DNA of 64,000 nt from Jiulongibacter sp024742395 (GTDB lineage: Bacteria > Bacteroidota > Bacteroidia > Cytophagales > Spirosomataceae): contig OZ252236.1 of assembly GCA_965249455.1 (NCBI GenBank), positions 2,356,001 to 2,420,000 of the forward strand, given 5' to 3'. The translations under genes were made by a program, and so were the position numbers. The notes beneath the pieces were generated by a model. The model saw only the letters and a list, made by a program, of their open reading frames with translations, was not told the origin of the DNA and did no database searches. Shown here piece by piece: positions 54,793-62,324 of the stretch. Each line of letters begins with the position of its first letter. Position 1 is the stretch's first letter.

Positions 54793-55527
54793 ATGAGAAA
54801 AGAGTTTATTGAGAATTTGATCAGGAATGAGCAATTAAATTATCGTGGACAGTCTGGCTCTCGACTAGTTAATCTTACCGATGCAGTCTTTGGCATTGCC
54901 TTAACGCTACTGATTTTTACCGTTTCAGAGGCAGATTCGTTTTCAGATTTATTAATTTTTGCCAAGTCCTTTCCTGCCTTGCTTATGAGCATTATGTTTC
55001 TTTTCCTGATTTGGAAAGAGCATGTCTCTTTTGCTCTTGTGTATCCGTTACATGGTGGAATTCTGCAGTCTTTAAGTGTTCTTTTTCTGGCTTTGGTAAT
55101 CTTTTATGTGTATCCGTTAAGATTTTTGACGAGGCTCTTGACTAACCTCTTCTTTAGGTCAGGAATAGACTTGAATATTGAAAGTACTCAAATACCAGAT
55201 TTGATGATCTATTACGGCCTGGTCACATTTGCTTTATATTTTGTCTTATCGCTATTTTACTTTTTTGCCTTTCGGCAAAAAGAAAACACTGGTTTGTCAA
55301 CATACGAGGTGTTTTTTGCTAAGTGGCACGGCTACAGAATGTTATTGATGGCTTTAGTGCCTTTACTCTCTGTGCTTCTTTCATGGATTTTCAAAGGAAG
55401 TTCCATTGTATTAGCCAGTGTTTGTGGAGGAATGATTTACGGAGTTTATCCAGTCTTAATGCAAATCTGGAGCAAAGGTTTTAAAAAAAATGAGTTGCTA
55501 ATTAATGAAGATGGGAATCTTCCATAG
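54793..55527 (+). CDS. TMEM175 (DUF1211)-family membrane protein
   Basis: 244 residues with six hydrophobic helices. SRLVNLTDAVFGIALTLLIFTV is the filter-helix signature of the bacterial TMEM175 potassium channels (normally RxxxFSDAVFAIAITLL); here the conserved Phe-Ser is Leu-Thr. Its length fits a single six-helix unit, which assembles into tetramers. Potassium transport is plausible but not proven. Confidence 0.8.
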   Translation: MRKEFIENLIRNEQLNYRGQSGSRLVNLTDAVFGIALTLLIFTVSEADSFSDLLIFAKSFPALLMSIMFLFLIWKEHVSFALVYPLHGGILQSLSVLFLALVIFYVYPLRFLTRLLTNLFFRSGIDLNIESTQIPDLMIYYGLVTFALYFVLSLFYFFAFRQKENTGLSTYEVFFAKWHGYRMLLMALVPLLSVLLSWIFKGSSIVLASVCGGMIYGVYPVLMQIWSKGFKKNELLINEDGNLP

Positions 55528-55549
55528 GAATGCATTTCCAAAGAACAAC

Positions 55550-56245
55550 TTACTCCACAACGCATTCTACCATTTCACCGGTATCGGCTCCATGTAACTG
55601 TGGACTTGAAGTGTTTATTCCTCTGTAAATTAGCCATAGGGCTAAAAAGGCATAGGTAATGGGGATGAGCCTTTTGATTTGAGTAGAGAAATGCTTCTTT
55701 AACCAGCCACTACCCAGTGAAATGCTAAGCATCATAGGTAAAGTGCCCAATCCAAATAAAGCCATGTAAGCAGCACCTTGCAGGGCGTCAAGCTGAATAA
55801 AGGAACCAGCTAAAGCTGCATAAACCAAGCCGCAGGGCAATAGTCCGTTTAGAAAACCAAAAACCAACTGACCAAAGAAATAATGCTCTTTAAAATTTCT
55901 TTTAAAGGCAGCCTTCAGTCTATTCGTATAACCCGCCATCCACTGATAAATCCTGAAATCATTTAGCCATTTATCAGGAATCAGAATGAAGGCCAGAATA
56001 AGTACGCCCATTCCAATTGATAGAGCGTTTCTTGAGACAAATAATGAAGATTGCTGACCCACTAAACCAACAACCAGCCCTAAAGCAGCGTAGGTAGCTA
56101 TTCGGCCAAGGTTGTAGAGGAGCCTTCCGCTAAAAAAGACCGGGTATTTTTTCTTGTCTGAAGGCAATAGCAAAGTCAATGGGCCACACATACCTGCACA
56201 GTGCAAGCTGCCAACTAATCCCATTAAAAATGCTGTCCATAACAT
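55550..56245 (-). CDS. SafE/UreH-type transporter of the cbb3 oxidase locus
   Basis: 231 residues with six helices. WTAFLMGLVGSLHCAGMCGPLTLLLP is the TauE/SafE UreH-like signature, with the C-x-x-x-C motif suited to metal. In Bacteroidota this gene usually closes the ccoNOPQ-GH cluster and probably serves copper delivery or assembly. It begins directly behind ccoH (one base apart). Confidence 0.85.
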   Translation of the reverse strand: MLWTAFLMGLVGSLHCAGMCGPLTLLLPSDKKKYPVFFSGRLLYNLGRIATYAALGLVVGLVGQQSSLFVSRNALSIGMGVLILAFILIPDKWLNDFRIYQWMAGYTNRLKAAFKRNFKEHYFFGQLVFGFLNGLLPCGLVYAALAGSFIQLDALQGAAYMALFGLGTLPMMLSISLGSGWLKKHFSTQIKRLIPITYAFLALWLIYRGINTSSPQLHGADTGEMVECVVE

Positions 56246-56246
56246 C

Positions 56247-56678
56247 TTATAGCGTCAGTTTCTGTTCCTGGTAGTAACTTTTTCCATCTTTTTCAAGCTG
56301 CAGTTTTAACACCCACAGCCCTTTCTGAAGTTTGGAGGTAGAAAGAGGTAAAGAGCTGCTTGCCGCTAATTTAAACGGAATGTTTACATCTTTGTTTGCA
56401 TCTGAAGGTCTGTATAATTTTGCGGTTCCGCTAGCACCTTTGAGAACTTCTGGAAACTTAACTAAAAGGCCGTTCTCGGTATAGTTAACTTCAATTTCTT
56501 CATCCAGATCAGCCACATTATTCATGTGGTCTATTTTATCCTGATAAGCCAGTTCCTCTTTGTAATAATCTGGTGTTACCAGAAAAATATCTTTTTGCTG
56601 AACGCATAAAACCACCAAACCCACCATAAATATGACGAATCCACTGTATGCTAAAGTGATTTTTTTACCCCAATCCAT
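56247..56678 (-). CDS. ccoH: FixH/CcoH-family cbb3 oxidase assembly protein
   Basis: 143 residues: one N-terminal transmembrane helix (ITLAYSGFVIFMVGLVVLCVQQ), then DIFLVTPDYYKEELAYQDKIDHMNN, the conserved FixH stretch, and a periplasmic beta domain. It helps assemble the cbb3 oxidase. It lies between ccoG and the SafE-like gene. Confidence 0.9.
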   Translation of the reverse strand: MDWGKKITLAYSGFVIFMVGLVVLCVQQKDIFLVTPDYYKEELAYQDKIDHMNNVADLDEEIEVNYTENGLLVKFPEVLKGASGTAKLYRPSDANKDVNIPFKLAASSSLPLSTSKLQKGLWVLKLQLEKDGKSYYQEQKLTL

Positions 56679-56759
56679 TTTTTCTACAATTTTAGTTTAA
56701 ACTTCTACTTTGGTGGTACCCACCCCGTCTTTTGCCCGACTTTGTCAGGTCAAAATCCA

Positions 56760-56775
56760 CCCCTCCTGGGAGGGG
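56760..56775. repeat. REP-like palindrome between ccoH and ccoG
   Basis: cccctcctgggagggg is a near-perfect palindrome, embedded in ccacccc...ggtggtaccc-type GC-rich sequence at 56711-56776. Similar intergenic GC-rich palindromes are common in Bacteroidota genomes. It may also limit transcription from ccoG to ccoH. Confidence 0.5.
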
Positions 56776-56780
56776 ATTAA

Positions 56781-58211
56781 TTATCCTGGACCGAAGAAAT
56801 TGGTTTTAACACTTTCCATTTCCTCATCTCCGTTCATTACTTTTATTTCTACTTTATTTGAACGGGCATTTACCTCGTTTTCTTCATATTCTATAAAAAA
56901 CACAACCTCGGTTTTTGCTTCAGGAGCTAAGTGAATCAGTCCATCTTCTGCACCAACTACTTTCAATGTACCTGTTCCATCCAGAACAAGCCTTACATCC
57001 ATCTGTTCCTGAGATTTATTCACTACCTGGGCATTGTACAGGTTTGTAATGGTGCCCTGCTCGGTACGCTGATATAACTGTCCCGGCACCCTCATAACGG
57101 TGGTTTCAATAGATGAACGACCAATCAGAAAGGCTGCCTCAATGCCAATCAATAATAACAATACAATAGAATAAGCCTTTGATCTTTTTGGGAATTTGTA
57201 AGGTACTCCTTTCTCAATGGAGTCCAGAGAACCGTATCGGATAAGTCCTTTAGGTTTGTTTACCTTTTCCATGACGTCATCACAGGCGTCAATACACGCG
57301 GTACAATTGACGCATTCCAGCTGAATCCCGTTTCTGATATCAATTCCTGTAGGACAAACCTGAACACATAAACCGCAATCAATGCAATCTCCTTTAGATG
57401 CAGTTTCTTCTGCAGTATCTTTCTTGCTTATCCTTCCTCTTGGTTCTCCTCTTTTATCATCATAAATAACGCTAACAGTATCTCTGTTTACCAGCACTCC
57501 CTGAAGACGACCATAAGGACAAATGGCAATACAAACCTGCTCTCTTAATTTAGCAAAGACAAAATAGAAAGCTCCTGTAAAGACTACCAGTCCGATAAAA
57601 CCCGCAAGGTTTTCTGTAGGTGGGCTGGTGATTAAATTTTTGACTTCTTCAATGCCTATCAGATAGGCCATCGTTACGTGGGCAATGATGATAGAAAAGG
57701 CAATGTAAATAGCGTGTTTCAGGGTTTTACGCCATGCTTTGTCGAAATCCCATTTCTTTTCATCGAAACGTTTCTGCTTTCTGCCATCTCCTTCTAGCCA
57801 GTTTTCAATGGGTCTGAAAATCATCTCCATAAAAACGGTTTGCGGGCAAAGCCATCCGCACCAAACACGACCAAAAGTAACGGTAAATAGTGCTATAAAA
57901 ACCACGAAAGTGATCATTCCAAGACCAAAAAGGACAAAGTCTTGTGGAAGGAATAGCTGACCAAAAATTACAAATTTACGATCAAAGATATTCATCATAA
58001 GAAGTGGCTGCCCATTGATCTTTATGAAAGGACCAGCAATGAAAACCACCAAAAAAACAATGGTTGCAAGTATTCTCTTATTGAAAAAAGGCCCTTTTGG
58101 TTTTTTGGGATAAAGCCAAATTCTTTTGCCATCCTTATCTACTGTAGCAATACTATCTCTAAACTCTTCCTGGTCTTCGTAAAGCTCGTCGTATGTAAAC
58201 TCTGTAGCCAT
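56781..58211 (-). CDS. ccoG: CcoG: cbb3 oxidase accessory ferredoxin-like protein
   Basis: 476 residues. Five membrane helices, an N-terminal segment GRVWCGWLCPQTVFMEMIF and CPYGRLQG, and two 4Fe-4S motifs, CIDCGLCVQVCPTGIDIRNGIQLECVNCTACIDACDDV. The C-terminal part is an Ig-like periplasmic domain. CcoG reduces copper(II) during assembly of the oxidase. All cluster cysteines are present. Confidence 0.95.
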   Translation of the reverse strand: MATEFTYDELYEDQEEFRDSIATVDKDGKRIWLYPKKPKGPFFNKRILATIVFLVVFIAGPFIKINGQPLLMMNIFDRKFVIFGQLFLPQDFVLFGLGMITFVVFIALFTVTFGRVWCGWLCPQTVFMEMIFRPIENWLEGDGRKQKRFDEKKWDFDKAWRKTLKHAIYIAFSIIIAHVTMAYLIGIEEVKNLITSPPTENLAGFIGLVVFTGAFYFVFAKLREQVCIAICPYGRLQGVLVNRDTVSVIYDDKRGEPRGRISKKDTAEETASKGDCIDCGLCVQVCPTGIDIRNGIQLECVNCTACIDACDDVMEKVNKPKGLIRYGSLDSIEKGVPYKFPKRSKAYSIVLLLLIGIEAAFLIGRSSIETTVMRVPGQLYQRTEQGTITNLYNAQVVNKSQEQMDVRLVLDGTGTLKVVGAEDGLIHLAPEAKTEVVFFIEYEENEVNARSNKVEIKVMNGDEEMESVKTNFFGPG

Positions 58212-58330
58212 TATTGAAATATTAAGTCTATTAAAATCAGTAAAAAATACTGCGTTTTTTCTGTATTAAAGTTAAGGAAGGTTGAGGTAAATCAGAGTGA
58301 CAAAAGTCCCGTTAATCTCTTGGTAGAGAT

Positions 58331-58359
58331 AATAAGAGGGGATTATTATCCCTCTTATT
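58331..58359. terminator. Hairpin between ccoP and ccoG
   Basis: aataagaggg at 58331-58340 and ccctcttatt at 58350-58359 form a perfect 10-bp stem with a 9-base loop, just behind the ccoP stop codon. No long T-run follows leftward, so it may be an mRNA-stabilising or attenuating element rather than a full terminator. Confidence 0.5.
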
Positions 58360-58361
58360 TC

Positions 58362-59195
58362 TTAAATAGAAGCCACTTCTTCAGCGGCTGGTTCTTCAGC
58401 AGGGGCATCTGCAGCTGGAGCTGCCTCTTCTGCTTGATAAATCTCTCCTTGTGGAGCCTTAGGGTTGGCAGGATTAGTGCCATAAAGAGTTTTTATAAAG
58501 CTACTTACTTGCTGAATATCAGCTGGTTTTAAGGTTCCTTCCCAAGAGATCATTCCTTTCTCAGGAACCCCGTATTTGATGGTTTTGTAAATATCACTTA
58601 CGCTGCCACCATGTAACCAATAGTCATCGGTAAGATTGGGGCCTACACCGCCTTCTCCGGCTCCGCCATGGCATACCGCACAGTTTCCTGCATAAATAGT
58701 AGAACCTCTTTCAATGTCAGCGGCGGCATCCAGCATAGCTACATTGTTTTCATCAATGCTATTTACTTCTACATCTTGTCTTTGTGATTTCATTTCTGCA
58801 GCTTCAGCCATAGCTATCTCATATTCTTCTGCAGGAAGTGGACTCCACTGCCATACATGATAATTAAGCAGATAAATAACGGCAAACACAATAGCACCGT
58901 AGAACATTCCCAGCCACCAAGGTGGCAAATGATTATCAAGCTCCTTAATGCCATCATAATCATGATCCAGTAAAAGACTCTTTTCTTCTGATATGGGTTT
59001 CAGGCTATTTAGTCTATCCCATAAACTTAATTTAGAGGCTGGGTCTGGCACAATTCCGGCCTTTTCATTCATGATGGTTTTAAGCGTCATGAATATATTT
59101 ATTACCACTACAAGCAATACGAGAGTAAACAAAATCAATACTATCAGTATTAGCGTTTGCAGTAAATCCTCGCCTGTTTTAAAATTTAAATCCAT
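58362..59195 (-). CDS. ccoP: CcoP: cbb3 oxidase c-type subunit with a single heme
   Basis: 277 residues. Two helices (LIVLILFTLVLLVVVINIF and AIVFAVIYLLNYHVWQW), then one cytochrome c domain with CAVCHG and the distal Met (EKGMISWEG). Proteobacterial CcoP has two c-type hemes; this Bacteroidota form has one. The C-terminus is an Ala/Glu/Pro tail (EEAAPAADAPAEEPAAEEV), unusual but known in some relatives. It takes electrons for CcoNO. Confidence 0.92.
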   Translation of the reverse strand: MDLNFKTGEDLLQTLILIVLILFTLVLLVVVINIFMTLKTIMNEKAGIVPDPASKLSLWDRLNSLKPISEEKSLLLDHDYDGIKELDNHLPPWWLGMFYGAIVFAVIYLLNYHVWQWSPLPAEEYEIAMAEAAEMKSQRQDVEVNSIDENNVAMLDAAADIERGSTIYAGNCAVCHGGAGEGGVGPNLTDDYWLHGGSVSDIYKTIKYGVPEKGMISWEGTLKPADIQQVSSFIKTLYGTNPANPKAPQGEIYQAEEAAPAADAPAEEPAAEEVASI

Positions 59196-59220
59196 TTTAA
59201 TGAAAGGTTTGAATGAGAAA

Positions 59221-59388
59221 TTATTTTTCTCCTTCCTCTAGCGGAAGGTTTTCCATATGACCTATGTACTTCTTGTCTGCTTTGAAAACAAAGAACCCTA
59301 GCAATACAAAAAAAGCGACAAATATGGTAAGTGAGATGATGGGGTAAATGCTTACCCCTTCTATGTCTGATAAATAATTCTTTAACAT
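59221..59388 (-). CDS. ccoQ: CcoQ-like small cbb3 oxidase subunit
   Basis: 55 residues: MLKNYLSDIEGVSIYPIISL, one helix (TIFVAFFVLLGFFVFKAD) and a tail KKYIGHMENLPLEEGEK. Size, single helix and place between ccoNO and ccoP identify it as the FixQ/CcoQ subunit. Spacing to ccoNO is 9 bases. The ATG is at 59388. Confidence 0.9.
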   Translation of the reverse strand: MLKNYLSDIEGVSIYPIISLTIFVAFFVLLGFFVFKADKKYIGHMENLPLEEGEK

Positions 59389-59397
59389 GATTGATAC

Positions 59398-61560
59398 TTA
59401 TTTATGTCCTTTGATATCGATACCTAAACGCTGTAAGTAAGCAATAAGAGCGATGATCTCTTTCTTCTCACTTGTCTCTATACCTGCTTCACTTAGTCTG
59501 CCAGTAATTTCAGAAGCCTGCTCTAACATGACAGCTTCAGCTTTATTTTCAAACCCTTCTTCATAAGGTACGCCCAGTGTTCTCATGGCAGAAACTTTCT
59601 TGCCAATCATTTCGGTGTCATATTCGTCATCTAAAAGCCAAGGGTAAGCAGGCATGATAGATCCTGGTGACATACTGGTAGGTTCAAGCATATGGTTATA
59701 ATGCCAGCTGTCAGGATATTTGGCACCTACTCTTTGTAGGTCAGGACCTGTTCTTTTAGAACCGAACAGATGCGGATGATCATATACGGTTTCACCCGCT
59801 TTAGTATACTCACCGTATCTTTCTGTTTCAGATCTGAACGGTCTGATCATTTGAGAGTGGCAGTTGTTACAGCCTTCTCTTATATAGATATCACGTCCTT
59901 CCAGTTCCAGAGGAGTGTAAGGCTTCACAGAGGAAATAGTTGGGATATTTGAGTCTACTATCCAGGTAGGGACAAACTCAATAACTCCACCAATAAACAC
60001 GGCGACGAAAGATAAGACTGTGAAAAGAACAGGCTTTCTTTCTAAAACTGAATGCCAGTGACCACCTGTTATTTTAACATTTTTCTCTAAAGCTGGAGCT
60101 TCAGCGTATTCTTCAGAAACAAATTCACCACTTGAAGCAGTTTTCATCAGGTTATACACCATAATCAGCGTACCAGCTAAATACATGGTACCACCAATGG
60201 CACGCATCACGTACATTGGGATAATCTGAGTTACTGTTTCAAGGAAGTTTGGGTAGGCAAGGAATCCATCAGCATCAAACTCCTTCCACATCAAGGACTG
60301 AGTGAAACCAGCCCAATACATTGGAAGTGCATAGAATAATATACCTAAAGTGGCTATCCAGAAGTGAGCGTTTGCCAGTTTGGTTGAGTAAATTTTAGTC
60401 TTCCACATTCTTGGTACTAAATAGTAAAGCATACCAAAAATCATGAAACCGTTCCAGCCTAGAGCTCCTACGTGTACATGGGCGACTGTCCAGTCAGTGT
60501 AGTGCGAAATGGCATTCACATTTTTCAAAGAAAGCATTGGGCCTTCAAAGGTGGCCATACCATAAGAAGTAACGGCAACTACAAAGAATTTCAATACCGG
60601 ATTTTCTCTAACTCTATCCCAGGCACCACGCAGGGTTAAAAGCCCGTTAAGCATACCACCCCATGATGGAGCAATCAGCATAATGGAGAAAACCGTTCCT
60701 AAGCTCTGTGCCCAGTCAGGCAATGAAGTATATAAGAGGTGGTGAGGACCAGCCCAGATATAGATAAAGATTAAAGACCAGAAGTGAATAATTGATAATT
60801 TATAGGAGTAAACCGGTCTGTTGGCAGCTTTTGGTAAGAAGTAATACATCAAACCAAGAATGGGAGTAGTCAAGAAAAATGCCACTGCATTATGGCCATA
60901 CCACCACTGAACTAAAGCATCTTGAACACCTGCATAAATAGAGTAACTTTTTGTCCATGAAATAGGCAACTCTAAAGAGTTTACCACATGCAATAGGGCA
61001 ATGGTTACAGCAGTAGCTATATAGAACCAAAGAGCCACATACATGTGTCTTTCACGTCTTTTGACAATCGTCATAATGAGGTTGACAGTAAAGACTATCC
61101 AGATTACCGCAATGGCAATGTCTATGGGCCACTCAAGCTCGGCATATTCCTTTGAAGAGGTTAAGCCTAATGGCAATGTTACGGCTGCCGCTACAATGAT
61201 TAGCTGCCAGCCCCAGAAGTGAATCCAGCTTAAAGCCTTGCTGAATACAGCTGACTTAGTTAAACGGGGTAATGAATAATATACTCCGGCAAACATACCA
61301 TTACCTACAAAGGCAAAGATGACTGCATTGGTGTGTAAAGGTCTTAAACGACCAAATGTCGTATATGGGAGGTTTAAATTGGCTGCAGGCCAAAAGAGTT
61401 GAATTGCGGCGGTAAGACCAGCCAGCATACCAACAATCCCAAAAACGACTGTGGCAATCATAAAAGCTTTCACGATTTTGTTATCGTAATAGAAGCCTTC
61501 AAGATTGCCACCAGAATTTTCAGACGAAAAGTCGAACGTAGGTTTTCTTAAAAAGTGCAT
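59398..61560 (-). CDS. ccoNO: CcoNO: fused cbb3 oxidase subunits I and II
   Basis: 720 residues. Residues 1 to about 480 are CcoN (twelve helices; WWYGHNAVAFFLTTPILGLMYY, GPHHLLYTSLPDWAQSLG and HYTDWTVAHVHVGALGWNGF supply the heme and copper-B histidines); the rest is CcoO, a membrane-anchored cytochrome c with CNNCHSQMIRPF and GPDLQRVG. The fusion is normal in Bacteroidota. The enzyme reduces O2 at low concentrations and pumps protons. An FNR-like palindrome lies upstream. Confidence 0.95.
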   Translation of the reverse strand: MHFLRKPTFDFSSENSGGNLEGFYYDNKIVKAFMIATVVFGIVGMLAGLTAAIQLFWPAANLNLPYTTFGRLRPLHTNAVIFAFVGNGMFAGVYYSLPRLTKSAVFSKALSWIHFWGWQLIIVAAAVTLPLGLTSSKEYAELEWPIDIAIAVIWIVFTVNLIMTIVKRRERHMYVALWFYIATAVTIALLHVVNSLELPISWTKSYSIYAGVQDALVQWWYGHNAVAFFLTTPILGLMYYFLPKAANRPVYSYKLSIIHFWSLIFIYIWAGPHHLLYTSLPDWAQSLGTVFSIMLIAPSWGGMLNGLLTLRGAWDRVRENPVLKFFVVAVTSYGMATFEGPMLSLKNVNAISHYTDWTVAHVHVGALGWNGFMIFGMLYYLVPRMWKTKIYSTKLANAHFWIATLGILFYALPMYWAGFTQSLMWKEFDADGFLAYPNFLETVTQIIPMYVMRAIGGTMYLAGTLIMVYNLMKTASSGEFVSEEYAEAPALEKNVKITGGHWHSVLERKPVLFTVLSFVAVFIGGVIEFVPTWIVDSNIPTISSVKPYTPLELEGRDIYIREGCNNCHSQMIRPFRSETERYGEYTKAGETVYDHPHLFGSKRTGPDLQRVGAKYPDSWHYNHMLEPTSMSPGSIMPAYPWLLDDEYDTEMIGKKVSAMRTLGVPYEEGFENKAEAVMLEQASEITGRLSEAGIETSEKKEIIALIAYLQRLGIDIKGHK

Positions 61561-61643
61561 ATTAATTAGAGGTGTTTAATACGAGACGATGTAAAAGTAG
61601 AACCGGTACTATGCCTATAACATGAGCAATTCCCAGTGGAAAT

Positions 61644-61657
61644 ATGATTAAAATCAT
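61644..61657. promoter_or_regulatory. FNR-box-like palindrome upstream of ccoNO
   Basis: atgattaaaatcat is a perfect 5-bp inverted repeat around four bases, close to the FNR/Crp consensus TTGAT-N4-ATCAA. It lies 84 bases before the ccoNO start, overlapping the stop of the upstream coiled-coil gene. cbb3 genes are classically induced by FNR-type regulators under low oxygen. Confidence 0.5.
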
Positions 61658-62067
61658 GCAAGGTTTTTGTGCACATAATCAAAGTCTGACACAAAGCTCC
61701 TGAACAGGTATTTATGTTCTTTAAAGCTGTTTTCCAGATCTTCCATTTCCTCTTTTAGATATAGGAAATTCTGATAAGTTTCTTTGTTTAGCTGAGCTAA
61801 TTCTTTAGTTTCATGGGCCATGTCTGTGTGTAAGTTTCTTGTTTCTGAAAGAAGCCTCTTTATGGTTCTTTGAAGATAATGAAACTCTTGTACAAAACGA
61901 GCTACTTTTAAACTTTTTGTGCTATCGCCGATGGTGCGTGTTTTTAAGTCGTTAAGCACGTCAAGGAAGTATTCAGACTCATTTTTCTTTTGTTCTAATG
62001 AACTGGAATAAATTTTCAGCATGCTGCCAGAATTTATGATTCGGTTATTTTGATTAACTTTTCCCAT
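61654..62067 (-). CDS. Coiled-coil protein in the cbb3 cluster
   Basis: 137 residues from the ATG at 62067 (an alternative at 62073 adds two residues). It is almost entirely helical, charged and lacks Cys: EFHYLQRTIKRLLSETRNLHTDMAHETKELAQLNKETYQNFLYLKEEMEDLENSFKEHKYLF. No signal or membrane segment. It lies between ccoS and ccoNO on the same strand. I do not recognise a family. Confidence 0.65.
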   Translation of the reverse strand: MGKVNQNNRIINSGSMLKIYSSSLEQKKNESEYFLDVLNDLKTRTIGDSTKSLKVARFVQEFHYLQRTIKRLLSETRNLHTDMAHETKELAQLNKETYQNFLYLKEEMEDLENSFKEHKYLFRSFVSDFDYVHKNLA

Positions 62068-62161
62068 GATCATATTATTTAGAGTACAAAGTTAGATCAG
62101 GGGGCTCTGGCAAAACATGAGTAGAGGAGGAGTAGAAGATGATTGAGGTCAGTTTATGAAT

Positions 62162-62320
62162 CTACTTCACTTTTTCTTCTACTGTATCATCATTTAAAAT
62201 CCTGATTGCTGGTGTGGAGGTGTCATCGAATTGCCCATCATCTGTTGCCCAGAAAAAGGCCACTAAAAAGCCTCCGGCAAAAAGTAAAGCGGCAATAACT
62301 AGCATGATTATAACTGACAT
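62162..62320 (-). CDS. ccoS: CcoS: cbb3 oxidase maturation protein
   Basis: 52 residues: MSVIIMLVIAALLFAGGFLV then AFFWATDDGQFDDTSTPA, the usual CcoS start, single helix and W-x-x-x-x-GQFDD motif. It is needed for insertion of heme and copper cofactors. It starts 4 bases behind the ccoI stop. Confidence 0.93.
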   Translation of the reverse strand: MSVIIMLVIAALLFAGGFLVAFFWATDDGQFDDTSTPAIRILNDDTVEEKVK

Positions 62321-62324
62321 AATA

